DNA of 57,491 nt, taken from assembly GCF_030209835.1 (NCBI RefSeq), contig NZ_JARVRF010000069.1:1-57491 (forward strand). Reading direction: 5' to 3'. This document shows positions 42,131 through 50,503 of the stretch, one piece after another. Each line of letters begins with the position of its first letter. The stretch's first letter is position 1. The stretch comes from Arthrobacter sp. efr-133-R2A-120. Lineage in GTDB: Bacteria > Actinomycetota > Actinomycetes > Actinomycetales > Micrococcaceae. The notes below the pieces were generated by a model. That model was not told the origin of the DNA. It saw only the letters and a program-made list of their open reading frames with translations, and searched no databases. Both the position numbers and the translations under genes were made by a program.

Positions 42131-42751
42131 CTACGCGAGGGCGGCCTTGAGCGCCGCGTGGACCCAATCCCGGTAGCGGTCCAATCCCCAAGCGAAATCC
42201 AGCACGAGTGATCGGTAGGTGTCCGGGTGACCCACCGACCAAATCACGGCAGCGGCTTGCTCGTCGCTCATGCCGGAGGTCAATGCCCCGCGCCGCCTGA
42301 GCGCAGCCGCCGCTTCCGCATAGTTCCTCAGCCGGAGTTCGGCCCGGTCGCGCTCCACTTTTGCCGCTTCGGCGTCGACGGCGGAGGCCTGCCTCATGAC
42401 GCTGAACAATTGGCTGCTTCGCGGGTGCACCTCTGCGAACCAGTCGGCCAACAACGCCAGGACCGCCCCGGCGTCGGGGGCTGCGGCAGTCCGCTCGCGC
42501 ATGGTCTCCGGGACGGAGCGTGGGGCATCCGGACCCGCGGCCGTCGCGTCAACCACGGCCGAGAGTAACGCGGCCTTGTTGCCCACGGAGTTGTAGATGG
42601 TCTGGATAGCCACACCGGCTTGCTCGGCAACAGCCCCGATGGTGGTAGCCACGTATCCCCTGCTCAGAAACAGCTCGCGGGCGGCCTCCACCACGGCAGC
42701 CTTGGTTGCGGCGGCTTGAGCTAACCGCCTGTCATTGTGCCGGATTTCCAC
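42131..42751 (-). CDS. TetR family transcriptional regulator
   Basis: 206 residues from a GTG at 42751. The HTH is VATTIGAVAEQAGVAIQTIY with NSVGNKAALLSAV. The frame stays open far upstream but runs through the palindromic operator and the divergent gene, so the GTG is the sensible start. Only 6 bp separate the GTG from the 33-bp palindrome, implying a very short leader. It should repress itself and the divergent flavin monooxygenase. Confidence 0.85.
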   Translation of the reverse strand: MEIRHNDRRLAQAAATKAAVVEAARELFLSRGYVATTIGAVAEQAGVAIQTIYNSVGNKAALLSAVVDATAAGPDAPRSVPETMRERTAAAPDAGAVLALLADWFAEVHPRSSQLFSVMRQASAVDAEAAKVERDRAELRLRNYAEAAAALRRRGALTSGMSDEQAAAVIWSVGHPDTYRSLVLDFAWGLDRYRDWVHAALKAALA

Positions 42752-42757
42752 GGGAAA

Positions 42758-42790
42758 AGAATAGCATTCCAGTGACTGGAATGCTATTCT
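42758..42790. promoter_or_regulatory. 33-bp perfect palindromic operator
   Basis: AGAATAGCATTCCAGT-G-ACTGGAATGCTATTCT: 16-bp arms around one base, all matching. It lies between the divergent TetR (start 42751) and flavin monooxygenase (start 42822) genes. Confidence 0.88.
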
Positions 42791-42821
42791 AATGATCTCG
42801 AACACCTCAGGAGGCTTCGCG

Positions 42822-43916
42822 ATGGATAGCAATGAGGCAGTGAACACCGTAGTTGTGGGCGCCGGACAGGCAGGGCTCGCCACTGGATTCCACCTGAAGA
42901 AACACGGGCAAGACATCCTCATCCTGGACTCGCAGGAGCGTATTGGCGACGCGTGGCGGAACCGCTGGGATTCCTTGCGGCTCTTCACCCCGGCGCAGCA
43001 CGATTCCCTTCCCGGCCTGCCATTTCCCGCCGCCCGAGGCAGCTTGCCCGGCAAAGACGCCATGGCCGAATACCTTGAGGACTACGCAAGGAACTGGGAG
43101 CTCCCGGTACGCCATGGTGCCCATGTCGTTGGCATCGAGCGGGAAGACGGCCGGTTCCGGATACAGTCGAGCTCCGGGTCGATCCTGGCCAGGAACGTTG
43201 TTGTTGCCACGGGCCCGAACACGCAACCAAGGATCCCGGCTTTCGCCAAGGATCTGGATCCCGGCATCCACCAACTGCACGGAGCTGAATACGCCAACCC
43301 GGACTCAGTTCCGCCCGGAGATGTCCTGGTGGTCGGCTCCGGCACCTCCGGCGTCGAAATCGCCTTGGAGCTCGCACCCACGCACCGCACCTACATTGCC
43401 GGAACCCCTCCGTTCCACATCCCGGGCCCGGTGACGCGATACGCCGGCGGGCTTTGGTGGCTCTTCATCCACAAGGTGCTGAACAGGTCCACCCCTATCG
43501 GCCGCAAAGTCGCGGTCGGGTTCACCAAGCACGGCGCGCCGCTGATCCGGACCTCCACGCGAGAACTCGACGCCGCAGGAGTCACCCGCCTGCCACGCCT
43601 GGCGGGCGCCCGCGAGGGCCAACCCCAAGCTGATGACGGCAGGACGTTCGGGGTCTCCACCGTAATCTGGGCTACCGGTTACCAACCGGACTTTGGCTGG
43701 ATCCAAGGACTTCCCGCGGATGAGGACGGCTGGCCGCTCACCTGCCGGGGCGCCGTCGAACAACTGCCAGGACTGTTCTTTGTGGGCATGCCCTTCCAAT
43801 ACGGGTTGACCTCTGGCCTCGTAGGCGGGGTCGGCCGCGACGCCGCCCACGTCGCCGGACTCATCGCGGCGCAGGCCCGGCAAAAACAGGCCGCTCCGCC
43901 CGTTATTCAAATGTGA
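42822..43916 (+). CDS. Flavin-containing monooxygenase-like FAD/NAD(P) oxidoreductase
   Basis: 364 residues. The FAD loop is VVVGAGQAGLATGFHLKKHG, followed by the RIGDAWRNRWDSLRLFTPAQ motif. The NADPH loop is DVLVVGSGTSGVEIALELAP, and ATGYQPDFGW lies near the end. It resembles YwqE/CzcO-like putative flavoprotein monooxygenases; the substrate is unknown. AGGAGG precedes the ATG at 42822; an earlier ATG at 42792 abuts the operator and is less likely. It is induced, presumably, when the TetR protein releases the palindrome. Confidence 0.88.
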   Translation: MDSNEAVNTVVVGAGQAGLATGFHLKKHGQDILILDSQERIGDAWRNRWDSLRLFTPAQHDSLPGLPFPAARGSLPGKDAMAEYLEDYARNWELPVRHGAHVVGIEREDGRFRIQSSSGSILARNVVVATGPNTQPRIPAFAKDLDPGIHQLHGAEYANPDSVPPGDVLVVGSGTSGVEIALELAPTHRTYIAGTPPFHIPGPVTRYAGGLWWLFIHKVLNRSTPIGRKVAVGFTKHGAPLIRTSTRELDAAGVTRLPRLAGAREGQPQADDGRTFGVSTVIWATGYQPDFGWIQGLPADEDGWPLTCRGAVEQLPGLFFVGMPFQYGLTSGLVGGVGRDAAHVAGLIAAQARQKQAAPPVIQM

Positions 43917-43935
43917 CATTGCTTGCCGGCTGTTG

Positions 43936-44150
43936 TACGGTCGAGGGGCGACCCAATCCCCAACTGGGCCGCTTCCAGGTTGACGCCGAGCTCTGCCGCA
44001 ACCCGGAATCCGCCAGACCCGCGGCAGAGACGGGGGACCCAGAGTCTCCGGGCCTACTACTTCTCCACAGGCCCTCGGGGTGAAGCCGCCACGCGCGGCC
44101 GGACGGCCTCGTCCGAACCCGACAGCTAACCTCGAAGGCGTTGAGAGGCA
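43936..44150 (+). ncRNA. c-di-AMP riboswitch (ydaO/yuaA leader)
   Basis: The segment has the conserved blocks of this class. CTCTGCCGC (43991-43999) pairs with GCGGCAGAG (44021-44029) and is followed by ACGGGGGACCC. Next come TCGGGGTGAAGCCGC, then CCGACAGCTAACCTCGAAGG and CGTTGAGAGG. TCGAGG (43941-43946) pairs with CCTCGA (44130-44135) to close the fold. In actinobacteria this riboswitch usually turns off cell-wall hydrolase genes when c-di-AMP is high. It ends just before the ATG at 44157. Confidence 0.88.
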
Positions 44151-44156
44151 ATCACC

Positions 44157-45245
44157 ATGTCCCCAACCATGGATCAGCCTCGCCGTGCCCAAGTGGCACG
44201 CGAGCGCACCAAAGCAACCGGACGCCGTCGGGCCAATGACAGTGGACCGTTCATCGCTGCACCGGCTTCCGAACCTTTGAGTTCGACGGCGGCGCCCACC
44301 CCCGCGGCAACCACCACGACGGCGGCGCCCACCACGCGCGCGGCCGCCCGGGCGGCCGAACGAAGGCGGGCTTCCCAAGCCAGTGAAACCGCGGCCATAC
44401 CGACCGTGGCCGTTCCGACACTGGCTCCCGCGACAGCAGAGCCCGCCACCGCGGCCATTCCAACAGTGCCTGCCCCAACCGTGGCTCCTGCGGCAGCTGA
44501 ACCCGCCGAAGCCGAGAATGCAGGCACAACGGCACCCTCGGCGGCGCCCCGTGCCGGCGCCGGTCCGGCGACCTTTACTGGTTCGTCATTCAGCCGCGAA
44601 CCACACGCCGTCCTCAAGAAGGCCGCCGCCGTCAGGACGATGAGCAACCGAATGGCGGTAGTGACCGGCGCCCTAGGCATCTTGTTGGCCGCGGCTTCCG
44701 TTAGCCAGGCTCTTGAGTTGCCCTTCTTTGGCCAGGAAACACAGACCCAGGACACTACAAGCGCGGACAGCCAAAGCTCAACACAATCTGGCGCTCCTTC
44801 CACGACGGCAAGCACTTCCCCCAGCGGTGCAGCATCACCTTCGGCAGCTACCCCTAGCGCCAAGGCCGGCCAGACCGCCGCGGACCCGGCGCAACATTCG
44901 CCGCAAGGATCCGCCGCCGTCGGACCCTCGGGTGCCTTCGCACCATCGATCTCCGTCCAGGTTCCTGGCGCAATCCCGTCGGCCCTGCCCCCAAGCCTCG
45001 GCCCGGTGCCTGTTCCTTCCGTTCCGGTTCCGGCCCAGCCTGCGCCGGCTCCCAGCCCGGGTCCGACCGGACCCGCTAACCCAACCCCGACACCGGATCC
45101 GACGGATCCAGCGTCTCCGACGCCCGGGCCTACAGGTTCTTGGAAGCCACGGACCCCGGCCAGCCCCACACCTACGCCACCGCCTACCCAACCGGGCGTT
45201 GATCTTGGGTCGATTCTGGACGCAGCAACCAAGGCACTGCAGTGA
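44157..45245 (+). CDS. Riboswitch-controlled Pro/Ala/Thr-rich membrane protein
   Basis: 362 residues. Residues 1-150 are Ala/Thr/Pro-rich with a near-duplicate pattern (AAIPTVAVPTLAPATAEPAT then AAIPTVPAPTVAPAAAEPAE). LKKAAAVRTMSNRMAVVTGA leads into one membrane helix at about 166-185. The outer part is Ser/Thr-rich and then almost pure Pro/Ala/Thr (PTPTPDPTDP, SPTPTPPPTQP), ending in DLGSILDAATKALQ. No NlpC/P60, Rpf, LysM or other catalytic domain is seen, although the leader normally serves such genes. It may be a wall-spanning or adhesion-like protein. Confidence 0.8.
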   Translation: MSPTMDQPRRAQVARERTKATGRRRANDSGPFIAAPASEPLSSTAAPTPAATTTTAAPTTRAAARAAERRRASQASETAAIPTVAVPTLAPATAEPATAAIPTVPAPTVAPAAAEPAEAENAGTTAPSAAPRAGAGPATFTGSSFSREPHAVLKKAAAVRTMSNRMAVVTGALGILLAAASVSQALELPFFGQETQTQDTTSADSQSSTQSGAPSTTASTSPSGAASPSAATPSAKAGQTAADPAQHSPQGSAAVGPSGAFAPSISVQVPGAIPSALPPSLGPVPVPSVPVPAQPAPAPSPGPTGPANPTPTPDPTDPASPTPGPTGSWKPRTPASPTPTPPPTQPGVDLGSILDAATKALQ

Positions 45246-45404
45246 GGATGGGAGGGCATCGAACATTTGCCGTCGAGTGGCACGGACGATGCTGCCGGAA
45301 CACCCGGACGCAGATGATTCAGCACCGCCCGGACCGCTGGCGCTGCAGCCTTCAGTTGAGGCAGTTCAACAAGTAAGCCAGCGCGGCTTCCGGTACCAGG
45401 GGGG

Positions 45405-46619
45405 TCAAATCCGTGGACGCCCTGCCCAGCGCCGCGCTTTGAGCGTTGCGTGGAGTTCGAGCCGGATGGCGCCATTCAGCGGATCTGCTCCGATGAGCTG
45501 GCGGACCCTGGCCAGCCGGTTGTAGATGCTGCTGCGGTGCAGGTGGAGCTTCGCGGCCACGTCCTGCACGGAGCCGTCACTGTCGTAGAGCAGTTCGAGC
45601 ACGGGGAGCAGCTCGCCGTTGCGGTCGGCGTCCTCGATCTCCTGGAAATGTGCCGAGCCCGAATCGTCCCAACCGCCGGGCGCTTGTAGCCGTTCGAACA
45701 ACTGGTAGATCCCGGCCGAGCGGCTGTCCACGAGCTCGCCGAGTGGAGGATCGACGGCGGCAGCCTTGGCGGCGAGCCTCGATTGCCGGTACGCCCGACC
45801 CAGTTGGCGGATGACTGAAAACGGCTCGCTGATGCCCAGAATGACGCGGTCCACCTTCCGGCCGGCGCGCTTGGCGAGTTCCAGCTGATAGTGGACGAGG
45901 ACCTGGGCATGTTCTGCCCGTCCGCCGGTTTCGCGGAACAACAGGACCGAGTGCGTCTCGGTGCCGGCGCTGAAAAGCACGGAATCGACCCCGATAGTAG
46001 CCTGCAGTGCGGCGGAACGGTGTGTCAGGGTCGCCGCGATCGGATCGGAAACGCCGCCACTGTCGTCAGCATCGAGCACGGTCACCAGCTGCCAAGGTCC
46101 CCGGCCTTGGATCTCTTTCCATCCCGCCACGGCCGCCACTGCATTGGATTCGCCCTGGCATGCAGCGAGGAATTCCTGCTCACGGCGGCGCCGGAACTCC
46201 GATTCGGCCGTATTGGAATCGAGCAGCAACCCCGCGAGGAGGTCCAACTCGTCCCGGACGCCCGGCAGCTCGGCGAGTATCGCCGTCGCGGTCTGCTCGT
46301 CAAGGTCCTGCTGGACCCAGAGGTACCCGACGCGGAATCCGCGCACCAGCAGCGGGACGCAGACGCGTCCCACCATCCCGAGTTCCTCATTGGCGGGCAC
46401 GACGACGGGACGCACCGCGGTAGCGATGCCGTGCGAGAGCTGCCACGCGCTGACGTCCACCGGGACACGCTTGCTCAGGAGGAAATTCACGCGCACACGG
46501 TCGGCGTGGGACTGGTTGGAACTGTAGGCGAGCAGCACGCCGTCGAGGTCTTCCAGGGAGAGGCCGCGGCCCAATTTGAGTGCGACGTCCTCGACGATCT
46601 TCTCCACGTCCTGCTGCAT
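45405..46619 (-). CDS. PucR family transcriptional regulator
   Basis: 404 residues. The C-terminal PucR HTH is SVQDVAAKLHLHRSSIYNRL then ARVRQLIGADP. The middle holds a degenerate GGDEF-like region (VILGISEPFSVIRQLGRAYR), and the N-terminal half a sensor domain with VRPVVVPANEELGMVGRVCV. It is divergent from alanine dehydrogenase; the Bacillus PucR-family protein AdeR is a known activator of ald, so an alanine-responsive activator is likely. A 10-codon longer start at 46649 is possible; neither start has a strong ribosome site. Confidence 0.86.
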   Translation of the reverse strand: MQQDVEKIVEDVALKLGRGLSLEDLDGVLLAYSSNQSHADRVRVNFLLSKRVPVDVSAWQLSHGIATAVRPVVVPANEELGMVGRVCVPLLVRGFRVGYLWVQQDLDEQTATAILAELPGVRDELDLLAGLLLDSNTAESEFRRRREQEFLAACQGESNAVAAVAGWKEIQGRGPWQLVTVLDADDSGGVSDPIAATLTHRSAALQATIGVDSVLFSAGTETHSVLLFRETGGRAEHAQVLVHYQLELAKRAGRKVDRVILGISEPFSVIRQLGRAYRQSRLAAKAAAVDPPLGELVDSRSAGIYQLFERLQAPGGWDDSGSAHFQEIEDADRNGELLPVLELLYDSDGSVQDVAAKLHLHRSSIYNRLARVRQLIGADPLNGAIRLELHATLKARRWAGRPRI

Positions 46620-46675
46620 GGAGAAAACACTACTTTGCCCGACGAACATCAGGCGACACCTGACGCTCTCAGTAT

Positions 46676-46721
46676 CGACAAATGTCGAGTCGCGGGCCGC
46701 AAAAACCCCGGAATTCCGGGG
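46676..46721. promoter_or_regulatory. Two palindromes in the PucR-ald intergenic region
   Basis: CGACA-AA-TGTCG (46676-46687) and the 16-bp perfect palindrome CCCCGGAATTCCGGGG (46706-46721) lie in the 220-bp divergent region. Either may be the regulator's site. Confidence 0.5.
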
Positions 46722-46839
46722 AAGTCAGCGACGGCTGCGATCACCTTTCCTGTCGCCTGGCTCACAGCGGATTTATTCTGGAATCACAGTCCCCCGCAGA
46801 GAAAAAGGCCGTTGGAGCCTTTCGAACATGGAGCCCAAA

Positions 46840-47958
46840 ATGATCATCGGTGTCCCCAAAGAGATCAAGAATAACGAATTCCGCGTTGCCATCACGGCCG
46901 CAGGCGTTCACGAGTTCCGCACCCACGGCCACACCGTTCTGGTGGAACGGGGCGCAGGCCTGGGCTCCGGTATCACGGACGAGGAATACGCGGTTGCGGG
47001 CGCTGAGATCGTGGCCGAAGCCGACGACGTCTGGGCACGCGCTGACATGGTCATGAAGGTCAAGGAACCGATCAAGGCCGAGTACCACCGCTTCCGCAAG
47101 GGCCTGATCCTCTTCACCTACCTCCATTTGGCCGCCGAGCCCGAGCTGACCCAGGAACTCATCAACTCCGGCGTCACGGCGATCGCTTACGAAACCGTCC
47201 AGGACGGCCGCGCGCTGCCCCTCTTGGCACCGATGTCCGAGGTCGCCGGCCGCCTGTCGGTTGTCGTCGGCGCTTCCTCCCTCATGGCTCCGGCCGGCGG
47301 CAAGGGTGTGCTGCTGGGCGGCGTCCCGGGTGTCCGCCCGGCCAAGGTTGTTGTCCTCGGCGCCGGTGTTGCCGGTACCAACGCTGCCGCCATGGCCCTG
47401 GGCCTGGGTGCCGACGTCACCATCATGGACATCAACATCAACCGCCTCCGCGAGCTGGATGCCATCTACCAGGGCCGCCTGAAGACGGTCGCTTCCAACG
47501 CCTACGAGATCGAGAAGTCAGTGGTCGACGCCGACCTCGTCATCGGTTCCGTGCTGATCCCGGGCGCCAAGGCCCCCAAGCTGGTCACCAATGAACTGGT
47601 TTCCCGCATGAAGCCCGGCTCCGTGCTGGTGGACATCGCAGTGGACCAGGGCGGCTGCTTCGAGGACACCCACCCCACCACGCACCAGGAACCCACGTAC
47701 AAGGTCCACAACACGATCTTCTACTGCGTCGCCAACATGCCGGGCGCCGTTCCGAACACCTCCACCTACGCACTGACCAACGTCACCCTGCGCTACGCAG
47801 TGGCGCTGGCCAACCTGGGCGTCAAGGCCGCATTCGACCGCGACCCCGCCCTCGCCGCGGGCCTCAACATCGCTGCCGGCAAGGTCACGCACCGCTCGGT
47901 TTCCGAGGCGCACAACCTGCCCCTCGTGGCCGACTGGCACAACCTCGTCTCGGCTTAG
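46840..47958 (+). CDS. ald: Alanine dehydrogenase
   Basis: 372 residues, the usual length. It opens with MIIGVPKEIKNNEFRVAIT. The substrate lysine lies in MVMKVKEPIKAEY, the active His in FTYLHLAAEPELTQ, the NAD loop is VVVLGAGVAGTNAAAMALGL, and DIAVDQGGCFEDTHPTTHQE holds the catalytic Asp. It converts L-alanine to pyruvate and ammonia with NAD, reversibly. The ATG at 46840 has GGAG six bases upstream; an ATG four codons earlier is less well placed. Confidence 0.96.
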   Translation: MIIGVPKEIKNNEFRVAITAAGVHEFRTHGHTVLVERGAGLGSGITDEEYAVAGAEIVAEADDVWARADMVMKVKEPIKAEYHRFRKGLILFTYLHLAAEPELTQELINSGVTAIAYETVQDGRALPLLAPMSEVAGRLSVVVGASSLMAPAGGKGVLLGGVPGVRPAKVVVLGAGVAGTNAAAMALGLGADVTIMDININRLRELDAIYQGRLKTVASNAYEIEKSVVDADLVIGSVLIPGAKAPKLVTNELVSRMKPGSVLVDIAVDQGGCFEDTHPTTHQEPTYKVHNTIFYCVANMPGAVPNTSTYALTNVTLRYAVALANLGVKAAFDRDPALAAGLNIAAGKVTHRSVSEAHNLPLVADWHNLVSA

Positions 47959-47993
47959 TTTCTCTCCGCCCCTAACGGGCGCGACTAAACGAT

Positions 47994-48048
47994 CCCGACG
48001 GCGGGGTGCGGCTTCCACGGGAAGCGGCACCCCGCCGTCGGGGTTTTT
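47994..48048 (+). terminator. Strong intrinsic terminator of ald
   Basis: A 23-bp stem with one mismatch (47994-48016 with 48020-48042), a 3-nt loop and TTTTT at 48044-48048. Confidence 0.93.
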
Positions 48049-48121
48049 GGTGAAAACAGCCCCGTACTCGCATTGTGAAACACCGGTAGCCCTCCGCTTC
48101 CGGAAGCCCGAAGGTGGAGTG

Positions 48122-48703
48122 ATGGGATTTAGTCGGTCTGTCCTTGATTCGTTCCGAGACGGGAGCCTGCCGGACCTACTCGGGGACCACACACGGCTTT
48201 TGTTCGTCGGCATAAATCCCGGCTTGCGCGCCGTCGCGGTGCAGGCGCATTTCGGCGGCGGGAGCAACCGCTTCTATCCTGCTCTCTACCGGGCGGGCAT
48301 CGTCGATCGGCGGATAGATGCTTCGGCGGGCTTCCGCCCCGAAGACCTCGCGCATCTGCGTGAGCGTGGCCTCGGCATCACGTCTCTGGTCGCGGGAGCG
48401 TCGGCGCGCGCGGACGAACTCACCGCAGAGCAGCTCGTCGCTGGAGCCGAAGCACTCTCAGAGCGCGTCGAACGCATCGCTCCGGCAGTGGTGGCGGTAT
48501 TGGGAATCACCGCCTACCGGGTTGCCTTCGCCCGGCCCCAGGCAACGGTCGGACGTCAGCTGGACCATCTCGGCGGCATCCCCGTCTGGGTGGTCCCGAA
48601 CCCGAGCGGCCTAAACAGACACGCGAGCCTGGATGACCTGGCAAACGCGTACCGAGAAGTCGCAGTCGCGTCCGGCATCGAACTGTTCACAACATCCGTA
48701 TAA
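48122..48703 (+). CDS. mug: G/U mismatch-specific uracil-DNA glycosylase
   Basis: 193 residues. Motif 1 reads LLFVGINPGLRAVAVQAHFG, with the GINPG core of the MUG/TDG family (Asn in place of the UDG Asp). Motif 2 is VVPNPSGLNRHASLDDLANA (NPSG). It excises uracil or damaged pyrimidines opposite guanine. AAGGTGGAG precedes the ATG at 48122; the frame is open 25 codons further upstream, into the terminator of ald. It is monocistronic. Confidence 0.93.
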   Translation: MGFSRSVLDSFRDGSLPDLLGDHTRLLFVGINPGLRAVAVQAHFGGGSNRFYPALYRAGIVDRRIDASAGFRPEDLAHLRERGLGITSLVAGASARADELTAEQLVAGAEALSERVERIAPAVVAVLGITAYRVAFARPQATVGRQLDHLGGIPVWVVPNPSGLNRHASLDDLANAYREVAVASGIELFTTSV

Positions 48704-48747
48704 CCGGCACGCGCCTGCTCACGTCTGATCGTGGATTCCTTGCGATG

Positions 48748-49317
48748 TCACAATCCGTCGACGATGCCGTCGACGACGGCGCGGAATCTCTCCGACGCCA
48801 TGCCTGTCTTGACGAGCACACTTAGCCCGATCACGGAGGCAAGCAGTTGGCTGGCGGCAGTGCCGGCATCCCGATCCACACCGAGCTCTCCGGACTCTTG
48901 TCCTTGCACGATTGCTTGCCGAAACACGGCTTCGATCTGCGTGAAGAGCTCGTCCGCGATGCGATTCACGTCGACGTCCGCGGGGCCGAGCTCCGCCGCG
49001 GCATTGACCATGACGCATCCCCGCTGATGCTCGCCCACGCCGGCAAGGACAGTCATGGCCCCTTTGAGACGGGGCCGGACCGGCCCGGGCGCTGAGAACA
49101 GCTCGGCCAGGTACTCGAGTCGTTTCAGGCTATAGCGCCGGAGGGCACGCAGGAACAGTGCGTGCTTGCTCTCAAACGTGTTGTAGAGACTGCCTTTGCC
49201 AATGCCCAGTTCACCGGCCAGTTCCTGCGGCGTCGTTCCGGCGTACCCCTGACGCCAGAACAGATCCATCGCCCTATCGACGGCCTCAGCGGCCTCGAAC
49301 TGCATCGGTCTACCCAT
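48748..49317 (-). CDS. TetR family transcriptional regulator
   Basis: 189 residues. The HTH is TPQELAGELGIGKGSLYNTF with ESKHALFLRALRRY. The C-terminal region has RGCVMVNAAAELGPADVDVN, typical of the TetR_C group with the C-M-V-N motif. The ATG at 49317 (MGRPMQF) is the usual opening of this subgroup. It is divergent from the TDT transporter gene 95 bp away, which it probably represses. Confidence 0.87.
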   Translation of the reverse strand: MGRPMQFEAAEAVDRAMDLFWRQGYAGTTPQELAGELGIGKGSLYNTFESKHALFLRALRRYSLKRLEYLAELFSAPGPVRPRLKGAMTVLAGVGEHQRGCVMVNAAAELGPADVDVNRIADELFTQIEAVFRQAIVQGQESGELGVDRDAGTAASQLLASVIGLSVLVKTGMASERFRAVVDGIVDGL

Positions 49318-49412
49318 GGAAAAAGAGTAACCCGCATGATATTGTACTTCAAGGTCAAAAACTAATTTTGCGGCCACATCTGGATCCAGCTGTCCTTTCA
49401 GGAAGGCACTCC

Positions 49413-50420
49413 TTGTCCATTCAAAAGTCCCTGGCACACGCCACCCCGGCAACAGGCCTGCACACGCGCGTCCCGCTGAACACGCTCGCCATCCCACTGG
49501 GCCTGGCCGGCCTCGCCCAGGTCTGGTCCGTGGCGGCTTCCGCGCTCGGGCTCCCGTTCGAGCTCGGGCAAGCGTTCTGGCTAGTTGCCGGGATCTCCTG
49601 GATCTGGACCGTCGCAGTACACACGCATCGCGGCAAGCGCACCGACCAACCGCTCTCTCATCAGCTCACGCACTTCGCCCAGGGTCCGCTGGCGGCAATC
49701 CTTCCCATCGCCGCGATGCTGCTCGGAGCGAACCTTCACCACACGATTCCGCTGGCCGGAACTGTACTGACGTTGATCTCCATGGCCGCCGCAGCCGCGT
49801 TCGCCGCATGGATTCTGGGCTTCTGGATGCGTGGGCAGTTGCCGCTTGAATCCGTTCATGGCGGCTACTTCCTGCCCATCAGCGCAGCCGGTTTAGTCGG
49901 TGCACTCGCCGCGGCACAGGCGGGGCTTGACTGGCTCGCCATAGGGAGCTTCGCCGTTGGCATCGTCTTTTGGCTGGTGATCTCCGTGTTCTTCTTCCTC
50001 CGCCTCGCGCGCCGTCCAACGATGCCGGCACCACTGCTCCCGACACTTGCGATCATGATGGCTCCCCCGGCCGTTGCGTCAGCGGCGTGGCTCACGATCT
50101 CAGGCGGTCGGCCCGATCTTGTGTTCGAGGGGTTGACGGCGATCACGGTTCTGATGGTGCTGATCCAGGCGACGCTCTTGCCGCGCTACGGCGCACTGCC
50201 GTTCTCGCTGGGGTTCTGGTCATTCACCTTCCCCGTGGCGAGTGTCGCTGCACTCGCCATTACCTGGTTGCACCTCCTCCAACCGCCTGCCTGGCAGGCC
50301 ATCACCATTGGAGTGCTCGCCGCCGTTACGCTCCTCGTCGTATCGATCGCGACGAAATCGATCCTCCTGCTCAACGCCACGACCCGCGCGGCACGGCAAC
50401 AGCGTCGACGTCATCACTGA
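49413..50420 (+). CDS. TDT/SLAC1 family transporter (tellurite-resistance/dicarboxylate type)
   Basis: 335 residues with about ten membrane helices. NTLAIPLGLAGLAQVW in helix 1, HGGYFLPISAAGLVGALAAA in the middle and ALPFSLGFWSFTFPVASVAA near the end match the TehA/SLAC1 anion-channel fold. It is expected to carry small anions, such as sulfite or dicarboxylates, or to confer oxyanion tolerance. The TTG at 49413 is chosen because GGAAGG lies 6-7 bases upstream; the frame is open much further but overlaps the divergent TetR gene. Confidence 0.83.
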   Translation: MSIQKSLAHATPATGLHTRVPLNTLAIPLGLAGLAQVWSVAASALGLPFELGQAFWLVAGISWIWTVAVHTHRGKRTDQPLSHQLTHFAQGPLAAILPIAAMLLGANLHHTIPLAGTVLTLISMAAAAAFAAWILGFWMRGQLPLESVHGGYFLPISAAGLVGALAAAQAGLDWLAIGSFAVGIVFWLVISVFFFLRLARRPTMPAPLLPTLAIMMAPPAVASAAWLTISGGRPDLVFEGLTAITVLMVLIQATLLPRYGALPFSLGFWSFTFPVASVAALAITWLHLLQPPAWQAITIGVLAAVTLLVVSIATKSILLLNATTRAARQQRRRHH

Positions 50421-50503
50421 GAGTTCTTCCGATCTTCATCGTTTTTCGATTGGACGGGCTCCATCGACCTATTAATGTCAGACCCCTCTGCGATGCTTTG
50501 GTT

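Noticed and set aside
45246..45404. A frameshifted catalytic domain after the riboswitch-controlled gene
   Set aside because: The 159 bp before the PucR gene are too short and no NlpC/P60 or Rpf motif is readable in any frame.
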